Shown here piece after piece: positions 8,062 to 16,085 of a stretch of DNA of 64,000 bases. The first letter of the stretch is position 1, and every line of letters starts with the position of its first letter. This DNA is from Streptomyces ferrugineus (lineage in GTDB: Bacteria > Actinomycetota > Actinomycetes > Streptomycetales > Streptomycetaceae), in assembly GCF_015160855.1 (NCBI RefSeq), contig NZ_CP063373.1:7316001-7380000 (forward strand), read 5' to 3'. A program made the position numbers and the translations under genes. The notes under the pieces are model-generated. The model did no database searches, was not told the origin of the DNA, and saw only the letters and a list, made by a program, of their open reading frames with translations.

Positions 8062-9510
8062 CTAGACGTCCCTCCCGACCGCCAGCGGAATCGTCACCGT
8101 GAACACCGTGGCCCCCGGCTCGCTGGTCAGGTCGATCCGGCCGCCGTGGGCGCGCACCAGGGACTGGGCGACCGCCAGTCCCAGGCCGCTGCCGCCCCGG
8201 TCCCGGCTGCGGGCCTTGTCGACGCGGTAGAAGCGGTCGAAGACCCGTTCCCGGTCGGCGGGCGGGATGCCGGGGCCGGCGTCGGCGATGCGGACCACCG
8301 CCGCACCGGACGCGATCGACACCGCCACGGACACCTGGGTCCCGGGCGGGGTGTGCATCGCCGCGTTGGTGAGCAGGTTGTCCAGGACCTGGCGGATGCG
8401 CTGGGGGTCCAGGCGCAGTTTCAGGGAATCGGGTCCCGGGGTCACCGTCAGCGGGTGGTCGGCGTGGGTGACGCGGAACGCGTCCGCCGCCTGCTCGACC
8501 AGTTCCACCAGGTCCGCCTCCTGCGGGCGCAGCGGTGTCTCGACCTCGGCGGCGTCCAGGCGGGCGAGCAGCAGCAGGTCGTCCAGCAGGAAGCCCATGC
8601 GGGCGGCCTCGGCGCGCAGGCGTGCCAGGTGCCTGTCCCGCTCCTCGGGGGCGTTGGCGGCGGCGTACTGGAACAGGTCGGCGTATCCGCGCACCGACAT
8701 CAGCGGCGTGCGCAGCTCGTGCGAGGCGTCCGCCACGAAGCGGCGCAGGCGCTGTTCCGCCTCCGCGCGGACCACGAGGGAGTCGTCGATGTGCTCCAGC
8801 ATGGTGTTGAACGCGGTGCGCAGCTCCTCCACCTCGGGCCCGCCGCCGCGCGCGTCGTGCCGCACCGGCAGCCGGCCCGAGTCGGTCAGGTCGTGCGAGG
8901 TGATGTCGCGGGCGGTGTGCGCCATGTCGCTCAGCGGCTTCAGGCCCCGCCGCAGCATGCCCCGCCCGAGCACCACGAGGGCCAGCAGCGCGAGCCCGAA
9001 GGTGACGGCCTGGATGGTGATCAACTGGCCGACGGTGTCCTCGATGTCCGCCATGGGCGCGGCGCTGACCAGCACCACGCCCGGCTCGACCTCGCAGGCG
9101 CGCAGCCGGTACACGCCCTCGCCCCTGACGTGCTCGGTGCGCAGGAGCTCCGTGTGCGCGGTGGACTGGGCCCGGGCCAGGGAGGTGAAGTCGTCGACGT
9201 CCTCGGGCAGGTCGCCGGGGGCCTCCGGGCGGCGCAGCACGGGCGTGCCGCCGTCCACGTCGTACACGGCGTAGTACCAGCTGTAGTACTTCTTGCCGGA
9301 GAGCGTGCCGTAGTCCGCGATGGACTTGGCCTGGGCGACCTGGCCCTGCGCCAGCGTGGTGTCGAGCTGGGCGGAGAGGTAGTCGCGCATGTATGTCGTG
9401 AGGGCGGTGCCGACGACCGCGAACACCACCAGGGACAGCGCCCCGAGCCCCAGCGCCAGCCGGGTGCCGAGCCGCATCGCGCGACAAGCCCGCCGCAGCC
9501 GCCCGATCAC
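8062..9510 (-). CDS. Two-component sensor histidine kinase
   Basis: A 482-residue membrane kinase. The frame opens further upstream but the GTG at 9510 overlaps the stop of the response regulator (GTGA) and gives the usual length. TM1 (LALGLGALSLVVFAVVGTAL) lies near 20-40, an extracytoplasmic region of ~130 residues includes a tyrosine-rich KKYYSWYYAVYD, TM2 (TIQAVTFGLALLALVVLG) near 160-180, then HAMP, HisKA with ASHELRTP (phospho-acceptor H264) and HATPase_c with DNLLTNAAMHTPPG, DAGPGIP and GGSGLGLAV. Partner is the regulator at 9507-10205. Divergent from the flavin-redox genes, which are the obvious candidate targets. Confidence 0.93.
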   Translation of the reverse strand: MIGRLRRACRAMRLGTRLALGLGALSLVVFAVVGTALTTYMRDYLSAQLDTTLAQGQVAQAKSIADYGTLSGKKYYSWYYAVYDVDGGTPVLRRPEAPGDLPEDVDDFTSLARAQSTAHTELLRTEHVRGEGVYRLRACEVEPGVVLVSAAPMADIEDTVGQLITIQAVTFGLALLALVVLGRGMLRRGLKPLSDMAHTARDITSHDLTDSGRLPVRHDARGGGPEVEELRTAFNTMLEHIDDSLVVRAEAEQRLRRFVADASHELRTPLMSVRGYADLFQYAAANAPEERDRHLARLRAEAARMGFLLDDLLLLARLDAAEVETPLRPQEADLVELVEQAADAFRVTHADHPLTVTPGPDSLKLRLDPQRIRQVLDNLLTNAAMHTPPGTQVSVAVSIASGAAVVRIADAGPGIPPADRERVFDRFYRVDKARSRDRGGSGLGLAVAQSLVRAHGGRIDLTSEPGATVFTVTIPLAVGRDV

Positions 9511-10205
9511 TCGGCCGCCTGCCGGATCACGTACCCGAAGCCGCGCACGGTGTGGATCAGCGGTGCCGTGCCGTCGTCGGCCTCGTCGAGCTTGCGGCGC
9601 AGCCTGCTGACGACCAGCTCGACGACGTTGGAGCGGCCGCCGAAGCCGTACTCCCACACATGGTCGAGGATCTGCGCCTTGGTGAGCACGGTCGGCGATT
9701 TGCGCATCAGATAGCGCAGCACCTCGTACTCGGTCGGCGTGAGCGTGAGCAGCTTGTCGCCGCGGCGCACCTCGCGGGTGTCCTCGTCCATCGTCAGGTC
9801 CGCGACCCGCAGGACGGAGCGCTGGAAGCCGGGGCCCGCGCTGCGCCGCAGCACGGTCCGCAGCCGGGCCATCAGCTCCTCCACGGCGAACGGCTTGACC
9901 AGGTAGTCGTCGCCGCCCCGGGTCAGCCCGGCCACTCGGTCGGCGACCCCGTCGCGGGCGGTGAGGAACACCACGGGCACCATGGCCCCGGCGGCCCGCA
10001 GCCGGTCCAGGACGCCGAATCCGTCCACGTCGGGCAGCATCAGGTCCAGCACCACGATGTCCGGGCGGAAGTCCGCGGCGAGCCGCAGCGCCTCCTCACC
10101 GGAGTTCGCGGTGACCGCCTCCCAGCCCTCGTAGCGGGCGACCGTCGCGACGAGGTCGGCGATGGGCGGGTCGTCGTCCACGACCAGCAGGCGTACTTTC
10201 TCCAC
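9507..10205 (-). CDS. OmpR/PhoB-family response regulator
   Basis: A 232-residue regulator: receiver domain with acidic triad VVDDD at 8-12, phospho-acceptor D54 in VVLDLMLPDVDG, and LVKPF near 103; then a winged-helix DNA-binding domain (LTPTEYEVLRYL, RKSPTVLTKAQILDHVW, VVELVVSRLRRKLDE, IHTVRGFGYVI). The start is uncertain: GTG at 10205 gives the usual VEKVRLLVVDDD N-terminus but has no clear Shine-Dalgarno; the open frame extends to 10373. OmpR-type proteins bind direct repeats with 11-base spacing, and such a pair lies at 10289-10307 in the intergenic region. Confidence 0.93.
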   Translation of the reverse strand: MEKVRLLVVDDDPPIADLVATVARYEGWEAVTANSGEEALRLAADFRPDIVVLDLMLPDVDGFGVLDRLRAAGAMVPVVFLTARDGVADRVAGLTRGGDDYLVKPFAVEELMARLRTVLRRSAGPGFQRSVLRVADLTMDEDTREVRRGDKLLTLTPTEYEVLRYLMRKSPTVLTKAQILDHVWEYGFGGRSNVVELVVSRLRRKLDEADDGTAPLIHTVRGFGYVIRQAAE

Positions 10206-10288
10206 CCGTTCATAGTGCGGTACCCGTCGCCGGTCGTCGGGGGCGGGTGGGGGGCCGCGACCACATCGATAGATACTTGAAAGATCTA

Positions 10289-10307
10289 CGACAGCTTTTC
10301 GACAGCT
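10289..10307. promoter_or_regulatory. Direct repeat of CGACAGCT with 11-base period
   Basis: CGACAGCT occurs at 10289-10296 and again at 10300-10307, so the copies are 11 bases apart, one helical turn, as in many OmpR/PhoB-family binding sites. It lies between the divergent response regulator and the ferric-reductase-like gene. Binding by the local regulator is inference. Confidence 0.4.
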
Positions 10308-10355
10308 CCCGCGGGACAAGCTCGGTATCCCAGACGAGATCAAGGAGCTGTCGCC

Positions 10356-11696
10356 GTGACGACGACCGTCCAATCACCCCCTGCGCCCCCCGCGGCGATA
10401 CGCCCCAGGGTGGTGGCCCGCACGGGCCTGTACGCCGTGCTGGCCGCGAACGTGGCCGCGGTGCTCTACTTCTTCTTCGCCGCCGGCTTCGCCTCGAACG
10501 CGCTCATCGTGGTGGGCCGCCTCACCGGCCTGTTCGGCGCGCTGCTCATGGCCTTCCAGTTGCTGCTGGTGGCCCGGCTGCCGTGGCTGGACCGCCGGAT
10601 CGGCATGGACCGGCTGACCTCCTGGCACCGCTGGACCGGCTTCAGCGTGCTGTGGGCCCTGCTCGCGCACGCCGTGTTCATCACCTTCGGCTACGCCGAG
10701 TCGTCCTTCCTCGACCCGGTGAACCAGCTGATCGACCTCGCCGAGACGGTCGAGGGCGTGCTGCGCGCGGTCGTCGCGCTGGGGATCATCATCGTGATCG
10801 GCGTGGTCTCGGCGCGCTTCGCGCGGCGCAGGCTCGCGTACGAGACGTGGCACTTCATCCACCTGTACACCTACGTCGCGGTGGTGCTGGCGTTCACGCA
10901 CCAGGTCGCGGTCGGTACGTCCTTCACCTCGTCGTCCGCCGCCACGGCGTACTGGTACGCGGTGTGGGGCGTCGCGCTGGGCGCGGTGTTCGTCGGCCGG
11001 CTGGTGCTGCCGCTGTGGCGGAACTGGCGCCACCAGTTCCGTGTCTCGGCCGTGGTCCCCGAGTCCGACAACGTCGTCTCGATCTACGTCACCGGCCGTG
11101 ACCTGGACAAGCTGCCCGCTCGGGCCGGTCAGTTCTTCCTGTGGCGGTTCCTGACGAAGGACCGCTGGTGGCAGGCCAACCCCTTCTCCCTGTCGGCGGC
11201 CCCCGACGGCAACCAGCTGCGCCTCACCGCGAAGGCGGCCGGCGACGGCTCGGCGGCCCTCCGGCACATGAAGGTCGGCACGCGCGTCTTCGCCGAGGGC
11301 CCCTACGGCGCCTTCACGGCGATGCACCGCACCCGGCCGGAGGCCGTGCTCATCGCGGGCGGCGTCGGCGTCACGCCCATCCGGGCGCTGCTGGAGGAGC
11401 TGCACGGCCACGCGGTCGTGATCTACCGGGTCGCCTCGGACCGGGACGCGGTCCTGTACGGCGAGCTGGTGGAGCTGGCCCACGCCAAGGGCGCCGAGCT
11501 GCACCTGGTGACCGGCCCGGTCACGCCGGACAAGCTGGCCCCCGCCGAGCTGGCGCGGCTGGTTCCGGACATCACCGGCCGGGACGTCTTCCTGTGCGGC
11601 CCGCCGCCCATGATGAACGCGGTGATCGGCAGCCTGCGCGAGCTGGGCGTGCCCAAGGAGCAGGTCCACTTCGAGCGTTTCAGCCTGGCGGGCTGA
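10356..11696 (+). CDS. Ferric reductase-like transmembrane flavoprotein (FAD/NAD-binding)
   Basis: A 446-residue membrane oxidoreductase. The N-terminal ~215 residues hold about six helices of the ferric-reductase/NOX type with several helix histidines (TSWHRWTGFS, LAHAVFITFG, WHFIHLYTYVAVVLAFTH) fit to bind haem. An FAD-binding barrel follows (ARAGQFFLWRF, NPFSLSAAP, FAEGPYGAFTA), then an NAD(P) domain with GGVGVTP near 334-340 and CGPPPMM at 414-420. It should pass electrons from NAD(P)H through FAD and haem across the membrane. GTG at 10356 has AAGGAG about ten bases upstream. The next two genes supply a covalent-FMN acceptor and its flavin transferase, so electrons probably go to the FMN protein outside. 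Confidence 0.88.
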   Translation: MTTTVQSPPAPPAAIRPRVVARTGLYAVLAANVAAVLYFFFAAGFASNALIVVGRLTGLFGALLMAFQLLLVARLPWLDRRIGMDRLTSWHRWTGFSVLWALLAHAVFITFGYAESSFLDPVNQLIDLAETVEGVLRAVVALGIIIVIGVVSARFARRRLAYETWHFIHLYTYVAVVLAFTHQVAVGTSFTSSSAATAYWYAVWGVALGAVFVGRLVLPLWRNWRHQFRVSAVVPESDNVVSIYVTGRDLDKLPARAGQFFLWRFLTKDRWWQANPFSLSAAPDGNQLRLTAKAAGDGSAALRHMKVGTRVFAEGPYGAFTAMHRTRPEAVLIAGGVGVTPIRALLEELHGHAVVIYRVASDRDAVLYGELVELAHAKGAELHLVTGPVTPDKLAPAELARLVPDITGRDVFLCGPPPMMNAVIGSLRELGVPKEQVHFERFSLAG

Positions 11697-11715
11697 GAGG
11701 GACAAGGAAGACATC

Positions 11716-12126
11716 GTGAAGCGAGCAATACCCGTCCTGGTCCTGAGCGTCGCGGGCCTGGTCCCGGTCTGGCTCTACGAGCCGTCCCTCGGCACGACCA
11801 CCACGGAGACCGCCGCTCCGGCCTCGACGCCCTCGGCGTCGTCCTCGGCGGCGTCCGACTCCGGGAACACGGTCGTGAAGGGCTCGACCGTGCAGACCGA
11901 GAAGGGCCCCGTGCAGGTCCAGGTGACCTTCCAGGGCACCAAGATCTCGGCCGTGAAGATGCTCCAGCAGCCCAACCACCCCCAGACGACAGCGGCGGTG
12001 CCCAAGCTCATCGCCGAAACCCTCGAAGCCCAGAGCGCCGACATCGACACCGTCTCCGGCGCCACCATCACCAGCGACGGCTACCGGGAATCCCTCCAGG
12101 CCGCCATCGACGCGAAGGCCGCCTGA
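11716..12126 (+). CDS. FMN-binding domain protein (covalent flavin carrier, exported)
   Basis: A 136-residue protein: N-terminal hydrophobic signal/anchor (AIPVLVLSVAGLVPVWL), a Ser/Ala/Thr-rich linker (~30-55), then an FMN-binding domain. The motif DTVSGATITS at about 112-121 contains the SGAT sequence whose Thr (T117) receives FMN through a phosphoester bond when modified by ApbE. The modifying enzyme is encoded two bases downstream. GTG start 19 bases after the reductase gene. The likely role is an extracytoplasmic one-electron carrier fed by the membrane reductase. Confidence 0.88.
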   Translation: MKRAIPVLVLSVAGLVPVWLYEPSLGTTTTETAAPASTPSASSSAASDSGNTVVKGSTVQTEKGPVQVQVTFQGTKISAVKMLQQPNHPQTTAAVPKLIAETLEAQSADIDTVSGATITSDGYRESLQAAIDAKAA

Positions 12127-12127
12127 C

Positions 12128-12868
12128 GTGCACCGCGTCGAGCATGTGATGGGGTTCCCGGTCTCGCTCCGGGTCGATGACGAGCACGTGGGCGAGGACG
12201 TGGCGGACGCCGTGTTCGCGTGGCTGCGTGAGGTCGACGCCCGGTTCAGCCCGTTCAAGGCGGACAGCGAGGTCTGCCGCCTGGACCGGGGTGAGATCGC
12301 GCGCGGGGACGTCAGCGCGGACCTCGACGAGGTGCTGGGGCTGTGCGAGGAGTACCGGGTCGCCACGGGCGGCGCCTTCGACGTACGGCTGCCCGGGCGC
12401 GGGCTGGATCCGTGCGCGGTGGTGAAGGGCTGGTCCGTGCAGCGGGCGGCCGAGCTGCTGAGAGCGGCGGGTGCGCGGCGCTTCGTCCTCAACGCCGGGG
12501 GTGACGTGGTCGCCTCCGGCGGGCCGTGGCGGGTGGGGGTACGGCACCCCGAGCACGCCGAGAAGGTGTGCACGGTGGCCGAGCTCACCGACGGGGCGAT
12601 CGCGACGTCCGCGCGCTACGAGCGCGGCGACCACATCGTCGACGGCCGCACGGGGCGTCCGGCGACCGGGCTGCTGTCATTGAGTGTGGTGGCGTCCTCC
12701 CTGACCGTCGCGGACACGGTGGCGACCGCCGCGTTCGCGATGGGCGCGGAGGGCGTCGAGTGGGCCGCCGCGAGGAAGGGCTGCGAGGTGTTCGCGGTGG
12801 ACGCCGAGCGCAGGGTCCTGCGGACGGAGGGCTTTCCGCGACCGCCCGGCGCCGGGTCGGCCGCGTAG
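12128..12868 (+). CDS. apbE: FAD:protein FMN transferase ApbE
   Basis: A 246-residue flavin transferase that moves FMN from FAD onto a Thr of the FMN-binding domain. Family marks: VMGFPVSLRV at the N-terminus, DARFSPFKADSEVCRL, a conserved NAGGDVVASG segment near 122-131, and TVADTVATAAFAMG near 197-210 (the Mg/FAD site region). No signal peptide is seen, so it probably acts inside before export, or its N-terminus is atypical. GTG start two bases after the previous stop. Third gene of the flavin redox operon. Confidence 0.92.
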   Translation: MHRVEHVMGFPVSLRVDDEHVGEDVADAVFAWLREVDARFSPFKADSEVCRLDRGEIARGDVSADLDEVLGLCEEYRVATGGAFDVRLPGRGLDPCAVVKGWSVQRAAELLRAAGARRFVLNAGGDVVASGGPWRVGVRHPEHAEKVCTVAELTDGAIATSARYERGDHIVDGRTGRPATGLLSLSVVASSLTVADTVATAAFAMGAEGVEWAAARKGCEVFAVDAERRVLRTEGFPRPPGAGSAA

Positions 12869-12871
12869 GCG

Positions 12872-13333
12872 TCAGTGTGCGCCGGCCGCCCGCTTCGCCT
12901 CGCGGCGCCGGCGCACCACGAACACCACGGCCGACCCCCCGAAGAGCACGGCCGTGATCAGCAGCCAGCGGGCCGCGAAACCGTCCGCGTTCAGGCCGGT
13001 GCCGGAGGCGTAGCGGTCCGCCACACGCCCGGTGATCAGGGGGAACCAGACCAGCAGGAGCAGCAACGACAACGCGGCCGGGACGCGGACGTACGGCATC
13101 CAGCGGCGGCTGTCGACCGCCTCGAAGCCCCGTAGCAGCGCACGGTCCGCCGCCCCGTACAGCGGCACCAGCACGAGGTCGTGCACGACGGCCGCTCCCA
13201 CGAACCACAGCGTGACCTCGAACCAGTCGCCCTCCAGCAGCCGCACTCCCGCGTATCCGGCGAGCGCGAACGAGCAGGCGAGCAGGAGGATCTGGAGGGG
13301 ACTGCCGACGGGGATGGGCTTGGGTCGTCGCAT
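12872..13333 (-). CDS. Small integral membrane protein next to the molybdopterin oxidoreductase
   Basis: A 153-residue protein with four likely helices (ILLLACSFALAGYAGVRLL, VTLWFVGAAVVHDLVLVPLYG, ALSLLLLLVWFPLITG, WLLITAVLFGGSAVVFVV) and a basic C-terminus. No catalytic motif is seen. ATG overlaps the upstream stop by one base (TGATG), so it is co-translated with the molybdopterin oxidoreductase and may be its membrane partner. Function not recognised. Confidence 0.75.
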   Translation of the reverse strand: MRRPKPIPVGSPLQILLLACSFALAGYAGVRLLEGDWFEVTLWFVGAAVVHDLVLVPLYGAADRALLRGFEAVDSRRWMPYVRVPAALSLLLLLVWFPLITGRVADRYASGTGLNADGFAARWLLITAVLFGGSAVVFVVRRRREAKRAAGAH

Positions 13334-14568
13334 CACAGGTCTCCGAAGGTCATCCGCGCCACCCACTTGGTGTTCAGCACACCGGGCGCGGCCGGCACGA
13401 TGATCCGCGCCGGGTAGCCGTGGTCGGGGGTCAGGTCCTCGCCGTTGACGAACAGGGCGAGCAGGGAGCGGGAGTCGGCGACCTGGTTGGCGCGCAGGGC
13501 CGCCCGGCGGAAGGCGCCGCGCCGCTGCAGGGACTCGACCAGCACGTCCGGCGGATCGCCGGCGTGGCCGACCAGAGCCGCGAGGTCGCGGAGCCGTACG
13601 CCGCGCCACCACTGGTCGGACGTCGACCAGCCCTCCACGCAGGCGATGGGCAGCGCCGCGCTGTGCAGCGGCAGTTCGAGCAGGTCGGTGCGGCTGAGGC
13701 GGACGGTCCGCCCGTCCCGGCCCACGACCACCAGCCGCCACGCCTCCTCGTTCGTCTCGGCGTCGCGGATCCCGGCGTACTCGGCCGTCTTGTTGATCTG
13801 GAAGGCGCCGGGCCCGCTGCCCGGTTCGGCGCCGCCGTGCGGGGCGAGGAGGGCGGTCCGGCGCAGGGCGCCGTCGAAGTTCTGCCCGACGGTGGTGAGG
13901 AACAGCAGCAGTGAGCCGCCGCCGACGAACCACAGGGCGCCGCGGCGGGAGACGGTCGGCTCGGCGGGGTCCGCGGCGACCAGGTCGTTCTCCTCCTCCT
14001 TCTCCTCGCGCAGCCGGCGCAGATTGCGCCAGGCCATGGGTGTCTTCAGCGCCACATGCGCGACGAACGCGGCGAAGAACACCCACGCCCCGTAGAAGTG
14101 CAGGGTGTAGAAGGAGCCGGGGAAGATGTAGTCGAGCTGGATGTTGAGCACGCCCGTCACGAACTCGAACAGCGCGCCGCCGACCAGGAGCAGCAGCGAG
14201 ATCCGCTCCAGGGCGTGCGCGAGCGAGCGGGCCGGCGGCAGGGTGAAGAGCCTCGGCACGACCGACCACAGCTTGGCCAGCAGGACCGGGATCAGGGTGA
14301 TGCCGAGCGTGACGTGGACGCCCTGGTTGAGCCGGTACAGCCAGTGCGGGTCGGTCGGCCAGGAGAAGAGGTAGAAGCCGAGGACGCCCTTGTCCGGGGT
14401 CTTGTCGTTCACCGGCGCCAGGTTGGGGTTGTAGGCGGCGTAGGACACCAGCCCCGTCACGAACAGCACGGTGATCCCGCCGAGCAGCACGACGCCCAGG
14501 ACCGAGGTCAGCCAGGGGCCGCGCAGCGGGCTGCGCCAGAAGGAGGGAGAGAAGGGAGACCTTGCCAT
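13333..14568 (-). CDS. Membrane-anchored molybdopterin-dependent oxidoreductase (sulfite oxidase family)
   Basis: A 411-residue protein joining an N-terminal cytochrome b561-like membrane part to a C-terminal sulfite-oxidase-type molybdopterin domain. Helices include WLTSVLGVVLLGGITVLFVTG and ISLLLLVGGALFEFVTGVL, with histidines in HVTLGITLIPVLLAK and HFYGAWVFF that could bind haem. In the C-terminal domain, IACVEGWS places C310 as the Mo ligand; KWVARMTF closes the fold. The ATG at 14568 (MARSPFSPS) is preferred over 14616, which has no Shine-Dalgarno; neither has a strong one. Substrate unknown. It lies convergent to the flavin cassette. Confidence 0.85.
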   Translation of the reverse strand: MARSPFSPSFWRSPLRGPWLTSVLGVVLLGGITVLFVTGLVSYAAYNPNLAPVNDKTPDKGVLGFYLFSWPTDPHWLYRLNQGVHVTLGITLIPVLLAKLWSVVPRLFTLPPARSLAHALERISLLLLVGGALFEFVTGVLNIQLDYIFPGSFYTLHFYGAWVFFAAFVAHVALKTPMAWRNLRRLREEKEEENDLVAADPAEPTVSRRGALWFVGGGSLLLFLTTVGQNFDGALRRTALLAPHGGAEPGSGPGAFQINKTAEYAGIRDAETNEEAWRLVVVGRDGRTVRLSRTDLLELPLHSAALPIACVEGWSTSDQWWRGVRLRDLAALVGHAGDPPDVLVESLQRRGAFRRAALRANQVADSRSLLALFVNGEDLTPDHGYPARIIVPAAPGVLNTKWVARMTFGDL

Positions 14569-14681
14569 GGGGCGACCGTAGGCCGGGGCAGGGCCGCTAG
14601 TGCCGCCGTGAACCATGACGAATCTCTGACGTCCGCGCCTGTCAGCCGTACGGGGGAAGCCGTTCGCCCTAACGTTCTGGC

Positions 14682-16022
14682 GTGTATCGCGATCTCCCCG
14701 ACACCCGTGACCGAGAACTCCGCCGCGACCTGTACACGGCCGCGGCCGCCGCGCTGCTCTTCGCGGTCGCCGCGGTCGTCGGCACCGTCATCCAGAACCG
14801 GCACGGGACGCTCCATGTCGACTTCGCCCCGTTGCTGGCCGAGTGGGCGCCGCATCTGGGGCCCGGCACACCGGCCGCGCTCACCGTGGCGGTGGCCGTG
14901 GTGGTGCACGGCCCCTCGCTCGCCGCCCGGCTGCCGTGGCGCTCCCTGCTCGCCGTCACCTGGATCACCGGCATGGCCTGGACCTGGTCGCTCGCCCTGG
15001 TCGACGGCTGGCACCGGGGCATCGCGGTCCAGCTGACGACGCCGCACGAGTACCTGCGGGTCATCGACCGCTTCCACGACATCCCCGCCACCCTCCGGGA
15101 CTTCTCCGGCCACATCCTCCTCGAAGCACCGGACAACTGGCCCGCGCATGTGGCCGGGCATCCCCCGGGCGCCACGCTCACCTTCGTCCTCCTCGACCGG
15201 ATCGGCCTGGGCGGTGGCGGCTGGGCGGGAGCCTGGTGCATCACCGTCGGTACGACGGCGGCGGTCGCGGTGCTGGTCGCCGTGCGCGCCCTGTCCGAGG
15301 AGCGGCTGGCCCGCCGTGCCGCGCCCTTCCTGGTCCTCGCCCCCGGGGCGGTGTGGGTGGGCACCTCGGCCGACGGCTACTTCGCGGCCGTCGCCGCGTG
15401 GGCGGTCGCGCTCCTCGCGCTGTCGGTGACGGGGCGCCGTCCGGGGTGGACGGGCCTGGCCTCGGGCCTGCTGTTCGGCTGGGCGGTCTACCTCTCGTAC
15501 GGCCTGACCCTCCTCGCCGTGATCGCGGCCGCCGTCCTGCTGCTGGGCTCGCGACGCGCCCGCCCGCTGCTCTTCGCGTCGGCCGGATTCCTGGTCGTGC
15601 CCGTCGTGTTCACCGTCCTGGGCTTCGACTGGTGGGAGGCGTACCGCCTGCTGGTCACCCGCTACCACCAGGGCGTCGGCGGTGAGCGGCCGTACGGCTA
15701 CTGGGTGTGGGCCAACTTCGCCTGCACGGTCGTGATCGTGGGCCCGGCGGCGGTGGCGGGGCTGCGGCGGGCGGGTGCGGCGCTGGTCCGGCGCACCGAG
15801 CGGGCCCCGGTCCGCCTGGCGATTCTGGTGCTCGGCGCGCTCGTCGCGCTCCTCGTCGCCGATCTGTCCGGGATGAGCAAGGCGGAGACCGAGCGGATCT
15901 GGCTGCCGTTCGCGCTGTGGCTGCTGCCGGCCTGTGCGTTCCTGACCGGGCCGCGCGCCTGGCTCGCGGGGCAGGCCGGGCTCGCGCTGCTCGTCAATCA
16001 CCTTCTGCTGACGGGCTGGTGA
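14682..16022 (+). CDS. Polytopic membrane protein, possible GT-C-type glycosyltransferase
   Basis: A 446-residue protein with about ten hydrophobic helices. A short cytoplasmic N-terminus precedes AAAAALLFAVAAVVGTVIQ; a long extracytoplasmic loop holds DRFHDIPATLRDFSGHI and AGHPPGATLTF, the HPPG sequence being like those in lipid-linked sugar-using GT-C enzymes. No donor-binding aspartate pair can be assigned with confidence. GTG start at 14682, preceded by TAACGTT about ten bases upstream, so the transcript may be nearly leaderless. Unknown substrate. Confidence 0.65.
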   Translation: MYRDLPDTRDRELRRDLYTAAAAALLFAVAAVVGTVIQNRHGTLHVDFAPLLAEWAPHLGPGTPAALTVAVAVVVHGPSLAARLPWRSLLAVTWITGMAWTWSLALVDGWHRGIAVQLTTPHEYLRVIDRFHDIPATLRDFSGHILLEAPDNWPAHVAGHPPGATLTFVLLDRIGLGGGGWAGAWCITVGTTAAVAVLVAVRALSEERLARRAAPFLVLAPGAVWVGTSADGYFAAVAAWAVALLALSVTGRRPGWTGLASGLLFGWAVYLSYGLTLLAVIAAAVLLLGSRRARPLLFASAGFLVVPVVFTVLGFDWWEAYRLLVTRYHQGVGGERPYGYWVWANFACTVVIVGPAAVAGLRRAGAALVRRTERAPVRLAILVLGALVALLVADLSGMSKAETERIWLPFALWLLPACAFLTGPRAWLAGQAGLALLVNHLLLTGW

Positions 16023-16038
16023 ACACGGAAGGAGGATG

Positions 16039-16057
16039 TAAGGTTAGGCTTACCTAA
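16039..16057. promoter_or_regulatory. Iron box (DmdR/DtxR-type operator)
   Basis: The 19 bases TAAGGTTAGGCTTACCTAA match the palindromic iron-box consensus TTAGGTTAGGCTAACCTAA at 17 positions. It ends 28 bases before the ATG of the DUF2470 gene at 16086, overlapping where its promoter would be, so iron repression by a DmdR-type regulator is expected. Confidence 0.82.
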
Positions 16058-16085
16058 GTCGAACCGACGTGCTCGAAAGGTTCCC

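Noticed and set aside
8055..8070. GTCTAGAC sequence resembling the core of a DasR operator
   Set aside because: The flanking bases do not give the TGGTCTAGACCA form, and the site is at the end of the kinase gene, not a promoter.
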